From the NCBI GenBank assembly GCA_902461935.1, contig CABPZP010000001.1, positions 186,001 to 250,000 on the forward strand: a stretch of DNA of 64,000 bases, written 5' to 3'. Positions 1 to 8,737 of this stretch are shown piece after piece. The translations under genes and the position numbers were made by a program. How positions within the stretch are numbered: the first letter of the stretch is position 1; every line of letters begins with the position of its first letter. Source of the DNA: Merdicola sp905200315 (GTDB lineage Bacteria > Bacillota > Clostridia > TANB77 > CAG-508). The notes under the pieces were generated by a model. It was given only the letters and a program-made list of their open reading frames with translations. It was not told the origin of the DNA and searched no databases.

Positions 1-1243
1 CTAAAACTATAATAATACCTAACAATGGTGAAGCTAATAAATTAGAAATAAAAAATGTAAAACTTATTGTTCCAAAGTTTTTAAGCATAATTGGAAAAAT
101 AATTATTTGCGCCGATACAGAAACAAATATTGTACTTTTTATATAATCTATTATTTTATTTTCATTTCTTTTATATAAAAATTCTAAAAATAAAATAATA
201 CCTAAAGTGCCTCCAAAAGAAAGCTGCAAAGATAAACTATTTATATTAAAAGGATTTAAAAGCAGAATTATTAACATACTAAAACACATAGAATTTATCG
301 TATCAAATTGCCTATATAACAAGCTTGCTATAATTATTAAACAACTACTTATAACCGCTCTTATTACAGAAATCTGCATACCCGTTAATACCATAAAAAA
401 TAATAAAAATATTATTGAAATAATTTTTCCTTTTCTATTTGCTATTTTTGTTTTACTAACAATAAAAGATATTAATACTATAACATAATTAACATGTGCA
501 CCAGAAATTGCGAGTATATGTGATAAACTACTTTTCTTAAAACTTTTGGTAATATCTTCCTCTATAAATTGTTTTTCTCCTAACACCATTCCTATTAAAA
601 CACTCGCAGTTTCTTTAAAAAAATGTTTATTTATATTTTCTTGTAATTTTTCATTTAATGCATTGCAATAATAATAAATGTAATTTATATTTTTGCTTTT
701 TATTATTTTAACCTTTTTTTCAGCAGTAGCTAAGCCATAAACTTTTATTGTTTTCAAATATTCTTTATAATTAAATCCTTTGTAGTTCCTTTGAATACTT
801 GGCTTTTCATATACAATATTTGTTTTTATTAAATCTCCATAATTTAAATTAATATTCTTTTTTGTATATAAAAGCAAATATGTATTTTTAAATTTTTTAT
901 TATTATTTATTTTATTTACTTTTACTTTATAAACATTTTTATATTCTTTTTCTATTTTTCTACTTACTATAGTTGCTTCAAGCTCTCCTTCATTTATATT
1001 TGAATAGAGATTATCATATTTGTAATTTAAAATTAATGTTATTGTATTGGAAATTATTGTAGAAATAATAAATATTAATATAATTGATTTTTTTAAGTAA
1101 AATTTAATATATAATTTTTTTATTTTTAGAATTAAAATTATTAATGGATATAAAAAAATAATTGGAAGCAATATTAAATGTAAATTTGCTCCCAATATTC
1201 CTATTATATACCCAATTGTTATTACTAAAATTGGTCTTTTCAT
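1..1243 (-). CDS. comEC: ComEC/Rec2-type DNA-uptake channel protein, N-terminal part (runs off window)
   Basis: The reading frame is open from an ATG at 1243 to the window edge, about 414 residues, so the 3' end is missing. Seen: a hydrophobic N-terminus with several membrane helices, a soluble OB-like stretch (roughly residues 60-150), then the motif LSHILAISGAHV near residues 236-247, followed by more helices. That motif is the hallmark of the ComEC competence domain. In the family this inner-membrane protein carries single-stranded DNA into the cytoplasm during transformation; the C-terminal metallo-beta-lactamase-like domain, if present, lies outside the window. Its start is followed at 46 bases by the stop of the NlpC gene on the same strand. 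Identification is strong; whether the cell is naturally competent is unknown. Confidence 0.88.
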   Translation of the reverse strand, partial: MKRPILVITIGYIIGILGANLHLILLPIIFLYPLIILILKIKKLYIKFYLKKSIILIFIISTIISNTITLILNYKYDNLYSNINEGELEATIVSRKIEKEYKNVYKVKVNKINNNKKFKNTYLLLYTKKNINLNYGDLIKTNIVYEKPSIQRNYKGFNYKEYLKTIKVYGLATAEKKVKIIKSKNINYIYYYCNALNEKLQENINKHFFKETASVLIGMVLGEKQFIEEDITKSFKKSSLSHILAISGAHVNYVIVLISFIVSKTKIANRKGKIISIIFLLFFMVLTGMQISVIRAVISSCLIIIASLLYRQFDTINSMCFSMLIILLLNPFNINSLSLQLSFGGTLGIILFLEFLYKRNENKIIDYIKSTIFVSVSAQIIIFPIMLKNFGTISFTFFISNLLASPLLGIIIVL

Positions 1244-1288
1244 TTATTTACTCCATTTTACTACTATAACTATTATGCTAAATATTAA

Positions 1289-2653
1289 TTAAAAAACCCT
1301 TCTAGATGTAACATATCTAGTTTGATAATAGCTTGTAGACATTGATGTTATTTTTACTCCGTCACTTGGATTTGATGCATGTATAAAATTATTTCCCCCA
1401 ATATAAATTCCTACATGACCTATTGAATTTCCTTTTGCTCCTTTAAATAAAACTAAATCTCCAGCTTGCAAATTAGCTCTATCTACTGCTGTTCCTACAC
1501 TTGCTTGTGCTCTTGCTGAATGTGCAAGGCTTACTCCATATTTTCCATAAACATACATTGTAAAACCTGAACAGTCAAATCCTGAAGGAGAAGCCCCTCC
1601 TAAAATATATCTTGTTCCTAAAAATGAACTTGCATATGAAACTACATTTCCAGAATTCGCAGATTGGCTTCTATCTACATCTCCCCCTCTGTTTGTTACA
1701 TTGTTTTTAGTTGAAGTTGTATTTTTATCTTTGGTAGTATTATTTGTTGATTCTTTTACTTTATCTGAAGATAATAATTCACTTAAAATATACCCTGTTT
1801 TTCCATCCACTTCTACTTTTGACCAAGTTCCTTCTGTACCAACAACTGTTACTGCTGTATTTTTAGATATACTTTTTACTGTACTGCTATCTTTGCTTGC
1901 TTTTTCTCTTAAATTTGCTTTTTCAACATTAACATACTTTGTTGTTTTCGTTTCTGCTTTTTCCTCTGTTTCAGTAGTTGTATCATCTGCAACTGTTTCT
2001 TCTGTTTTACTTTCACTTTCTTTTTGTGTTTGTTTTAAAGTATCTAATTTTTCTTTTCTAACCCAACCTTGTGCGTCTTCAGAATTTACAAAATACCAAC
2101 CATTGGCATAATCTAAAACTGTTACAGTTGTATTTGCCTTTAGGCTTTTTATTTCTGTAGAATTTATTAATGGTACTAACTTTAAACTTGCATCTTCAAC
2201 AACTAAAATTTGAGTATTATTTTCTATTATTTTTTCATCAGCTGTATTTGTTTCTGTTGTTGTTGATGCTTCTACTGATGTTTGTGTATTTTCTACCGCA
2301 TTATTATTTTCTGTTTCATTATTAACTGTTGTATTGCTTACTGTATTGTTTTGGGTTGTGGTATTATTTGTGGATTGTTCACTTTTTTTATCTTTATTAT
2401 CCACATATTGTGCATATATGTAACCTGTGTTATCTTTATATTTTACTTTATACCAATCTCCAGATTCATCTAATATTTCTACCTTTTCATCTTGAGAAAC
2501 TAATGCTACAATATTTGAAGTTGTACTTGCTTCTGCCCTCATTCTTGCAGTTTCTGTATTAACTACCCCCGTAGATGTTGCAAAGCATCTAACGCCTAAA
2601 AATGTAAGACCTGCAACTAAACCTAAAGATATAAGTATTCTATTTTTATACAT
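1289..2653 (-). CDS. Secreted SH3b x3 - NlpC/P60 cell-wall endopeptidase
   Basis: The product is 454 residues with a signal sequence (MYKNRILISLG...). I start at 2653, not the upstream ATG at 2722, because AAAGGAG lies just before 2653 and the signal peptide begins there. Domains: SH3b at about 30-85, 147-205 and 240-300, separated by Asn/Thr/Glu-rich linkers, then NlpC/P60 at about 340-454. The catalytic Cys is in FDCSGF and the His in IGHVGIYIGG, with a second His in FIHAS. Members of this family cut gamma-D-Glu-diamino acid bonds in peptidoglycan stem peptides, and SH3b domains bind the wall. It probably acts in wall remodelling outside the membrane. The substrate is inferred from the family. 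Confidence 0.92.
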   Translation of the reverse strand: MYKNRILISLGLVAGLTFLGVRCFATSTGVVNTETARMRAEASTTSNIVALVSQDEKVEILDESGDWYKVKYKDNTGYIYAQYVDNKDKKSEQSTNNTTTQNNTVSNTTVNNETENNNAVENTQTSVEASTTTETNTADEKIIENNTQILVVEDASLKLVPLINSTEIKSLKANTTVTVLDYANGWYFVNSEDAQGWVRKEKLDTLKQTQKESESKTEETVADDTTTETEEKAETKTTKYVNVEKANLREKASKDSSTVKSISKNTAVTVVGTEGTWSKVEVDGKTGYILSELLSSDKVKESTNNTTKDKNTTSTKNNVTNRGGDVDRSQSANSGNVVSYASSFLGTRYILGGASPSGFDCSGFTMYVYGKYGVSLAHSARAQASVGTAVDRANLQAGDLVLFKGAKGNSIGHVGIYIGGNNFIHASNPSDGVKITSMSTSYYQTRYVTSRRVF

Positions 2654-2731
2654 CCTTTTTTTCTCCTTTTTCCGTAAGAAATTTGCTTGCATTAGTATAT
2701 AATTATTCGCAAAAAATGTCAAATGATTTTT

Positions 2732-4012
2732 TTATTTAGCATTTTTAAATCTCTCTATAATTTCACTACATTGTTGTATTATTTCTTTTTTATTTATATT
2801 ATTCAATTTTCTATTTTCCATTAAAATTTTTCCATTTATTATTGTTGTATCTACATTATATCCTTTTACATTATATACAATCTCGGCAAATATATTGTTT
2901 ATAGGGTTTGTTATTGTTTCTTCCATATTAATTATTATTAAGTCTGCAAGTTTTCCTTCTTCTAATTTTCCTATATCACTCAAATTTAATGCCTTTGCAC
3001 CATTTACAGTTGCCATTTTTAAAACTTCATATGCTGGCAAATTTTCTGGATTTTCATTTATTCCTTTTTGTAGTAATGCAGTAAATTTCATTGTTTCAAA
3101 CATATCTAAATTACTTCCACTACCTTGTCCATCTGTTCCAAGAGATACACATAATCCCTCCTCAATCATTTTGGCTACAGGAGCAATTCCGCATCCTAAT
3201 TTTAAATTACTTACAGGACAGTGCGCAATATATGTATTTGTTTCTTTTAAATTTTGTATATCTTTATCAGATACTTTTACACTATGAGCTAAAATATTGT
3301 GTATTCCTTTTAAATCTCTTTTAATTACCTCAGATGGTTCATCCACATTATAATCTCTTTTTATATCTTCTCTTTCTTGTATATTTTCACAAAAGTGCAT
3401 ATGGATAGGCAAATTCTTTTCTTCTGCAAGTTCAACACATTTTTTTACATAATCTTCATTAGATGTATATAATCCATGAATTCCTGCATTAAAAGTAATT
3501 GTTTCATATTTATAATTTTCCAATAAGCTCTTTAGTTTTTCTAGTCTGCTTAAATCATTTATATCGTATCCCATTAAAGTCATAGTTGTTTGCATTCTTA
3601 TTCCGCTTTCTAAGGCTGCCTTAATAATATTATCTGTTAGAAAATACATATCATTTACACATGTACACCCTGTTTCTATCATTTCAATACACGAAAGCAT
3701 TGTAGCAAAATAAATGTCTTCATTTGTAAGATTATCCTCTATAGGCCAAATTTTTTGTTTAAGCCAACCTTGTGTTTTTAAACCATCAACAGTCTCTCTA
3801 AAAATACTCATACTTATATGAGAATGTGCATTAATTAAACCAGGCATTACTACCTTTCCTCTAGCATTTATTACTTTTTCACAATCTTCATTAATATTTC
3901 TATCTATCCTTTTAATTTTATTATCCTCAATTAAAATATCCATATTAGGTTCATACTTTTCTCTATTTTTACTCATAGATATTAAATTGCAATTTTTAAT
4001 TAAAATTTTCAT
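2732..4012 (-). CDS. mtaD: Amidohydrolase, 5-methylthioadenosine/S-adenosylhomocysteine deaminase type
   Basis: The product is 426 residues of the TIM-barrel amidohydrolase superfamily. I start at 4012 (MKILIKNCNLIS) because TAGGAGTGAT lies directly upstream; the open frame to 4132 has no good start signal. Metal-site motifs are visible in order: HSHIS near residue 61, a second His in HMHFCEN, AHSVKVSD, the signature AHCPVSNLKLGCG, and GTDGQGSGSNLDMFE with the metal-binding Asp. The pattern matches MTA/SAH deaminases, which convert these nucleosides to their inosine forms in purine and methionine-cycle salvage. Related chlorohydrolase or guanine deaminase specificities cannot be excluded. It is a cytosolic enzyme that ends 79 bases upstream of the NlpC gene start. 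Confidence 0.85.
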   Translation of the reverse strand: MKILIKNCNLISMSKNREKYEPNMDILIEDNKIKRIDRNINEDCEKVINARGKVVMPGLINAHSHISMSIFRETVDGLKTQGWLKQKIWPIEDNLTNEDIYFATMLSCIEMIETGCTCVNDMYFLTDNIIKAALESGIRMQTTMTLMGYDINDLSRLEKLKSLLENYKYETITFNAGIHGLYTSNEDYVKKCVELAEEKNLPIHMHFCENIQEREDIKRDYNVDEPSEVIKRDLKGIHNILAHSVKVSDKDIQNLKETNTYIAHCPVSNLKLGCGIAPVAKMIEEGLCVSLGTDGQGSGSNLDMFETMKFTALLQKGINENPENLPAYEVLKMATVNGAKALNLSDIGKLEEGKLADLIIINMEETITNPINNIFAEIVYNVKGYNVDTTIINGKILMENRKLNNINKKEIIQQCSEIIERFKNAK

Positions 4013-4143
4013 TATATCACTCCTAACTTTAAGTATTTTATCAGTAAAACTTATAATGTTCAAGGATAATTTTTTATTAGTTATAGCTTCTAATAGAAAT
4101 TCAAATGAGCCTCTCGTAAAACGCACCCTCATTTAAATTATTA

Positions 4144-4170
4144 TGTAGGGGTCGGCGTCCCCGACGACCC
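4144..4170 (-). repeat. G+C-rich palindromic repeat (inverted orientation)
   Basis: TGTAGGGGTCGGCGTCC followed by CCGACGACCC is the reverse complement of the GGGTCG...CGACCCCTACA element found elsewhere. It is the only copy I see in this orientation. It sits between two divergent genes and lacks the usual TTTGACATTA tail. Confidence 0.9.
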
Positions 4171-4260
4171 GAAAAAGAATATATCTAATAATTCATTATT
4201 TAATAAATATTTCTTTTAACCATTTCCAGATAATATATTAATAAATTTTTAAATAAATTA

Positions 4261-4290
4261 GAATAATTCTGTCCTTTCCTTAATATAAAT
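4261..4290 (+). promoter_or_regulatory. Tentative sigma-E-like promoter upstream of spoIVA
   Basis: GAATAAT and AATATAAAT are spaced by 14 bases, about 45 bases upstream of the spoIVA start. The -35 box fits the sigma-E form GAATATT in 6 of 7 positions, while the -10 box is only a partial match to CATACAAT. spoIVA is sigma-E controlled in Bacillus, which makes this site plausible but not proven. Confidence 0.35.
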
Positions 4291-4335
4291 TAACTAAATA
4301 AAAAAAGTACAAACTTTTACGAGGAGGATATAAGA

Positions 4336-5814
4336 ATGGAAAATTTAGAACTTTATCAGGATATAGCAAAACGTACTGATGGTGATATATATGTAGGTGT
4401 TGTTGGTCCTGTTAGAACTGGTAAATCTACTTTTATTAAACGTTTTATGGATTTACTTGTTATTCCAAACATTGAAAATGAATACAGAAAAGAAAGGGCA
4501 AGAGACGAACTTCCACAAAGTGCAGCTGGTAGAACTATTATGACTACAGAGCCTAAATTTGTTCCTAATGAAGCTGTTGAAATAACTGTTGGTGAAAATA
4601 TAAAATTTAAAACTCGTTTGGTAGATTGTGTTGGTTACCTAATTAATAATGCCATTGGCCATTTAGAAGACGATATGCCTAGAATGGTAAAAACACCTTG
4701 GTCAGATGAAGAAATTCCTTTTGAACAAGCTGCTGAAATTGGTACAAAAAAGGTAATTCAAGAACACTCTACAATAGGAATAGTAATGACAACAGATGGA
4801 AGTATTACAGATATTCCAAGAGAAGACTACATAGAAGCAGAAGAAAGAGTAATAAATGAACTAAAAGCTCTAAATAAACCATTTGTTATTGTATTAAATA
4901 CAGAAACACCAAACTCAGACTACACCTTAAGCCTAGCACAAAATTTAGAGGAAAAATATCAAACACCGGTTATGCCTATAAACTGCGCAAACCTAAATAT
5001 GAATGACGTAAACGAAATGTTCACAAAAGTTTTATATGAATTTCCTATAGAACAAATAAATTTAACCTTCCCACAATGGATTAATAATTTAGATGATGAA
5101 CACAAAATAAAAGTTGAACTATTCTCAGAAATAAAAACAGCCTTCACAAGTGCAACTTTATTAAAAGATATAGATTCTTGTGTAAGTAAAATTTCTCATA
5201 CAGAAATTATAGAAAAAACATCTATAACTCAAATACAGCTTGGAACAGGCTCTGTAGATGTTAACATTACATTAAAAGAAGAATTACTATACAATATATT
5301 AACAGAAATGTCTGGAATAAAAATAAATAATGAAGAAGACTTATTCTCTACTTTAATTAGCCTAGCACAATCCAAAGCAGAATTTGATAAATTTAGCTAT
5401 GCCTTAGAAGAAGTAAAAGCAAAAGGATACGGAATAGTAACCCCTACAATAGATGAATTAATATTAGACGAACCAGAAATGGTAAAACAAGGTTCAAGAT
5501 TTGGCGTAAAACTAAAGGCCAAAGCACCAAGTATACATATGATTCGTGCCGACATTGAAACAGAAGTATCACCAATAGTTGGAAGTGAAAAACAATCTGA
5601 AGACTTAGTAAACTACTTACTATCAGAATTTGAAAATGACCCTACAAAAATATGGGACTCAAATATATTTGGAAAAAGTTTACACGAATTAGTAAACGAA
5701 GGACTACAAAATAAATTAAGCCATATGCCAGAAGATGCACAACTAAAACTACAAGAAACCTTAGAAAGAATAGTAAACGAAGGAAGTGGCGGACTAATTT
5801 GTATAATACTATAA
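4336..5814 (+). CDS. spoIVA: SpoIVA, spore coat morphogenetic ATPase
   Basis: The product is 492 residues, the usual length of SpoIVA. The N-terminus carries a Walker A motif GPVRTGKST at residues 24-32, and the family's typical C-terminal tail GGLICIIL is intact. SpoIVA polymerises on the outer forespore membrane using ATP hydrolysis and forms the base on which the spore coat assembles. In Bacillus it is made in the mother cell under sigma-E. A clear GAGGAGGA ribosome binding site precedes the ATG. It is transcribed alone and followed by a strong hairpin. This gene is direct evidence that the organism belongs to a spore-forming lineage. Confidence 0.98.
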   Translation: MENLELYQDIAKRTDGDIYVGVVGPVRTGKSTFIKRFMDLLVIPNIENEYRKERARDELPQSAAGRTIMTTEPKFVPNEAVEITVGENIKFKTRLVDCVGYLINNAIGHLEDDMPRMVKTPWSDEEIPFEQAAEIGTKKVIQEHSTIGIVMTTDGSITDIPREDYIEAEERVINELKALNKPFVIVLNTETPNSDYTLSLAQNLEEKYQTPVMPINCANLNMNDVNEMFTKVLYEFPIEQINLTFPQWINNLDDEHKIKVELFSEIKTAFTSATLLKDIDSCVSKISHTEIIEKTSITQIQLGTGSVDVNITLKEELLYNILTEMSGIKINNEEDLFSTLISLAQSKAEFDKFSYALEEVKAKGYGIVTPTIDELILDEPEMVKQGSRFGVKLKAKAPSIHMIRADIETEVSPIVGSEKQSEDLVNYLLSEFENDPTKIWDSNIFGKSLHELVNEGLQNKLSHMPEDAQLKLQETLERIVNEGSGGLICIIL

Positions 5815-5833
5815 AAACTTTATAACGTCAGAA

Positions 5834-5861
5834 AAGGGATTAGACAATTGTCTAATCCCTT
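5834..5861 (+). terminator. Rho-independent terminator after spoIVA
   Basis: A perfect 28-base palindrome (AAGGGATTAGACAA and its complement) lies 20 bases after the spoIVA stop and is followed by the T-rich CTCCTTTTTA. It may also terminate the convergent surface-protein gene from the other side. Confidence 0.85.
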
Positions 5862-5889
5862 CTCCTTTTTAGGATTTATGCACTCAAAC

Positions 5890-7374
5890 TTATTTCTTGT
5901 TGCTAATTTTTTTGGGCTGGGCGTTCTTTACACCCATTACTTTTTTCTTTCCATCAGAGACCCTCATGCAAAGGCCTCGAACATCCTCGATGTTCTTTTT
6001 CCATTTTCCTTTCAGGGTTTTAGCAGCATATGTCTTACCAATCTTTCCTTTGGTTCTTGGAACAATCTTCACCTTACCAGCAGTTGTTCTGAGGATAATC
6101 ATCCTACTGCTAGAAGTATAACCTACATAGGAAATTTTTCTGTATGGTATACCGTCAAACTTAACGTATTTTTTACTTTTATTGTAGTATACCTTGCAGA
6201 TTATTCCAGTTTTTCCAGAAGCAGTTGTTCTGGAAAGATATACATACTTACCGTTTCTTTTTACGTGATAAGTTGTTTTACCTTTGCTTGAACTACTACT
6301 TTTTGAAGGATTCTTGTTTACTATGGTAATAGTACCACTTCCTCCACCATTTCCCTTATTTGTAATGTCAACATCTGCCTTACCGTCATTTTTTACATCA
6401 GCACTACCACTACCATTACCATCTTCATGACTATTCGAAATTAATATTCTTTCTGTACGGATTAACTTTCCAGATTCGTCATAAAAGTAGTACGTTGTTT
6501 CCTTTTCAGTGGTTTGAGAGTCTACCGTCCACTTATTATTCCAAACAATCTGTGTGAACTGCTCCCAAGTAATTTTGCCTGACGTGTACTGCTCCCACCA
6601 GAAAGTAAAATCGAAGTCAATCTTTATATCTGGTGTTGCAGTAGGTGCAACTGTCGGTGTGGCTGTAGGTGCTACTGTTGGCGCTACCGTTGGCGTTGCT
6701 GTTGGTGTGGCTGTTGGTGTGGCTGTTGGTGTGGCTGTAGGTGCTACTGTCGGTGTGGCTGTCGGAGCAACTGTTGGTGCAACTGTCGGTGTTGCTGTCG
6801 GAGCAAATGTTGGTGCAACTGTCGGTGTTGCTGTTGGTACAGTTGGATCCTGACCATTGCTTATTCTGTCGAATTCAGCTCTAGTCATCAACCTCTGCAT
6901 TTTCGCCATATTCTCCTCATAGAAGAACTCATCATCAATAATACATGTATTAATAGTTGCCATGTAGGCAGAGCTACCATATACTGCTGTACCAGATGAC
7001 TTCAAGCAATACGAATTACTAGAATTCTTGTATGCTTGAATTAAGGCTCCGTTGTCCATGTCTATAACGAAATAAATTCCGCTATACCAGAACACATGTG
7101 CTAAACGATCCGACTGGGTAATAACCATTGTTCCAGCTACTGGATTACTCCAGTACTTAATGGTTGTTGCACCAGTGTACGTAAGTACACCATTTTCCAA
7201 CTTCAATGTTGCACTACCACAGGTTAAACTTCCATTGCCCTCATATACCACATTTCCTGCAGTAACAGCTGCCTGTGCTTTGTTTGCACTTGTAATACCA
7301 GCAAAGCTTGTAATTACTAATGCAAATACTAAAATATAAGCTACTCTCCGAAAAATATTTGTTGTCTTCTTCAT
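5890..7374 (-). CDS. Secreted protein with Thr-Pro repeat linker, unknown function
   Basis: The product is 494 residues, with RBS AAGGAGG before the ATG. Visible parts: a signal peptide (residues 1-35, ending near NKAQA), an N-terminal domain of about 150 residues without a recognised fold, a TPTVAPT/TPTATPT linker at about residues 180-255, a Trp-rich stretch (DFTFWWEQYTSGKITWEQF), a Gly/Ser linker, and a very basic C-terminal domain rich in Lys, Tyr, Thr and Ser. No sorting motif or C-terminal membrane helix is present, so it is probably secreted or wall-bound by charge. Its codons use visibly more G and C than the neighbours, which suggests acquisition from another Firmicute. I do not recognise a function. 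Confidence 0.8.
   Translation of the reverse strand: MKKTTNIFRRVAYILVFALVITSFAGITSANKAQAAVTAGNVVYEGNGSLTCGSATLKLENGVLTYTGATTIKYWSNPVAGTMVITQSDRLAHVFWYSGIYFVIDMDNGALIQAYKNSSNSYCLKSSGTAVYGSSAYMATINTCIIDDEFFYEENMAKMQRLMTRAEFDRISNGQDPTVPTATPTVAPTFAPTATPTVAPTVAPTATPTVAPTATPTATPTATPTATPTVAPTVAPTATPTVAPTATPDIKIDFDFTFWWEQYTSGKITWEQFTQIVWNNKWTVDSQTTEKETTYYFYDESGKLIRTERILISNSHEDGNGSGSADVKNDGKADVDITNKGNGGGSGTITIVNKNPSKSSSSSKGKTTYHVKRNGKYVYLSRTTASGKTGIICKVYYNKSKKYVKFDGIPYRKISYVGYTSSSRMIILRTTAGKVKIVPRTKGKIGKTYAAKTLKGKWKKNIEDVRGLCMRVSDGKKKVMGVKNAQPKKISNKK
6632..6845 (-). repeat. Low-complexity repeat coding the Thr-Pro linker
   Basis: Short tandem units of 6-18 bases (GGTGTGGCTGTTGGTGCAAC type on the plus strand) encode TPTVAP/TPTATP. 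Such a tract can change length by slippage, always in multiples of the 6-base unit that preserve the frame. Confidence 0.8.
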
Positions 7375-7562
7375 AATGTTTTTCCTCCTTAATTTTCAAT
7401 GTGCTATAAATCCCTTTTGCTCCTCATCCGGAGCTCAAATATATATAAACGAGGTTTCCCTCTTATATCTATATATTACCACCATTTACATAAAATGTCA
7501 ACATTTCTATAAAATTTAAATTATTTCCATCATCATACATATCTAAAAATAAATATATCGTA

Positions 7563-7638
7563 GCTCCACGAGGGTGAAGCATTTTTCTTTCGAAAACATG
7601 CAGAAAGAAAATATCCTTCACCCTGCAAGATGGAGCGG
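7563..7638. repeat. Long imperfect inverted repeat
   Basis: Arms GCTCCA..GGGTGAAG...TTTCTTTC and GAAAGAAA...CTTCACCC...TGGAGC enclose a short loop, and GGTTTTTTAT follows on the plus strand. It looks like a terminator read on the plus strand, but no plus-strand gene ends here. The right arm, CCGCTCCATCTTGCAG read on the minus strand, recurs at 9865-9887. Confidence 0.7.
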
Positions 7639-7684
7639 TTTTTTATACAACATTTTCAAAACAAAAATTTTCTATTATATCAAA

Positions 7685-7720
7685 AAAAATTAGAACACTT
7701 TATAAAGCGTTCTAATTTTT
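7685..7720 (-). terminator. Terminator of the LPXTG-protein gene
   Basis: The hairpin AAAAATTAGAAC...GTTCTAATTTTT lies 8 bases beyond the stop at 7728 and is followed on the minus strand by a run of T. Confidence 0.85.
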
Positions 7721-7727
7721 TTATGTT

Positions 7728-8570
7728 TTATTTTATTTTTCTATATCTTAAATATGCTATTCCAGATGCTGTTGATGCTGTAGCTATTAATCCAACTATT
7801 ACGTCATTTACACCTGTGTGTGGTAATTTTGATGCTGTTGATTTGCTTGTTGTTATTGTTGTTGGTGTATTTGTTGTTCCGTTTGTTTTTGTTTCATTTT
7901 TTGCTGGTGTTGTATTTTTTGTATCATTTTTTACAGTATTATTTGTAGTATTGTTTGTTGTGTTATTATTGTTTTGATCATCTTTTTTTGTTCCTGCTGC
8001 TTTATATACTTCTGCATAATATTTTCTAGATGTACTTGTTTCAACCCAAGCTATGTAATATTTAGTTCCTGTAAATGTTGATAAATCAATTTGAATTTTG
8101 TTATCTGTAACATTTGTCCAACTTGATGCATTAAAATCAACTAATTCATTTACCCATTTTGATTTACATTCTTCTGATAATGTACTTCCCATTGTGTAAG
8201 AATTTAATACTGCATTTATTGTTGCATCTCTTGTGTCATTTTTATCTCCATATGTTGCATAGTAAGAATCACATTCTGAACTATATGCATTTTCTAAATT
8301 TGTATTTGTATTGTCTGCAGAGTAAGCTTCATATGCTTTTAATAATTTGTATTGTGCTTCTAATTTCTTAATTGCAGTATACTTGTCACTTGTTATTTCA
8401 ACAAATTGATATTTTGTTGCATTTGATACTGTTGCTGTTCCATTTGATAATGAACTTGGCATTGCTTGTATTTCTACATTTCCTATTCCTGTATATGCAT
8501 ATACTCCTGTAGATATTGCTAAAATTATTGCAGCTACTATTGCTGTTAATGAAATTTTTAAATTTTTCAT
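7728..8570 (-). CDS. LPXTG-type sortase-anchored surface protein
   Basis: The product is 280 residues, with RBS TTAGGAGGT before the ATG. Features: an N-terminal signal peptide (MKNLKISLTAIVAAIILAIS), a central domain of about 170 residues with no recognised motif, an Asn/Thr/Lys-rich spacer (about 197-245), the sorting motif LPHTG at 249-253, a hydrophobic segment and a basic tail RYRKIK. The last three elements are the standard signal by which sortase A links proteins to peptidoglycan. The central domain may bind or sense something outside the cell, but I see nothing that shows what. It has its own terminator and no obvious operon partner. Confidence 0.85.
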   Translation of the reverse strand: MKNLKISLTAIVAAIILAISTGVYAYTGIGNVEIQAMPSSLSNGTATVSNATKYQFVEITSDKYTAIKKLEAQYKLLKAYEAYSADNTNTNLENAYSSECDSYYATYGDKNDTRDATINAVLNSYTMGSTLSEECKSKWVNELVDFNASSWTNVTDNKIQIDLSTFTGTKYYIAWVETSTSRKYYAEVYKAAGTKKDDQNNNNTTNNTTNNTVKNDTKNTTPAKNETKTNGTTNTPTTITTSKSTASKLPHTGVNDVIVGLIATASTASGIAYLRYRKIK

Positions 8571-8737
8571 TTTTACCTCCTAAAAAACTTTATATTTTAA
8601 ACTTTATAGTTTACATAAATATCGCTAACTACATTTTTTATTATAAAACCTTTTTATGGTAATGTCAAGCAATTATGTAAAATTTTTCTTTTTTTCTTAC
8701 GCGTAGTCGGATTAGGAGCAAAATAGAAAATTTTTAT

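Larger units (their letters stand above)
4013..4335. other. Intergenic region between mtaD and spoIVA
   Basis: This 323-base divergent region holds one inverted copy of the G+C-rich palindromic repeat (4144-4170) and otherwise AT-rich sequence. A tentative sigma-E-like promoter for spoIVA is listed separately. I see no gene here. Confidence 0.7.
7375..7727. other. Intergenic region with two hairpins
   Basis: This 353-base gap between two minus-strand surface-protein genes holds a long imperfect hairpin (7563-7638) and a conventional terminator (7685-7720). No coding frame with a ribosome binding site is visible. Confidence 0.7.

Noticed and set aside
207..488. Plus-strand 93-residue frame near the left edge
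   Set aside because: It lies wholly opposite comEC, whose motif is clear on the minus strand.
4013..4132. N-terminal extension of the MTA/SAH deaminase frame to 4132
   Set aside because: The extension has no ribosome binding site and the family starts at the ATG at 4012 with TAGGAGTG upstream.
6554..6853. Plus-strand frame rich in Gly-Val-Ala-Thr
   Set aside because: Antisense of the Thr-Pro linker; repetitive codons explain its openness.
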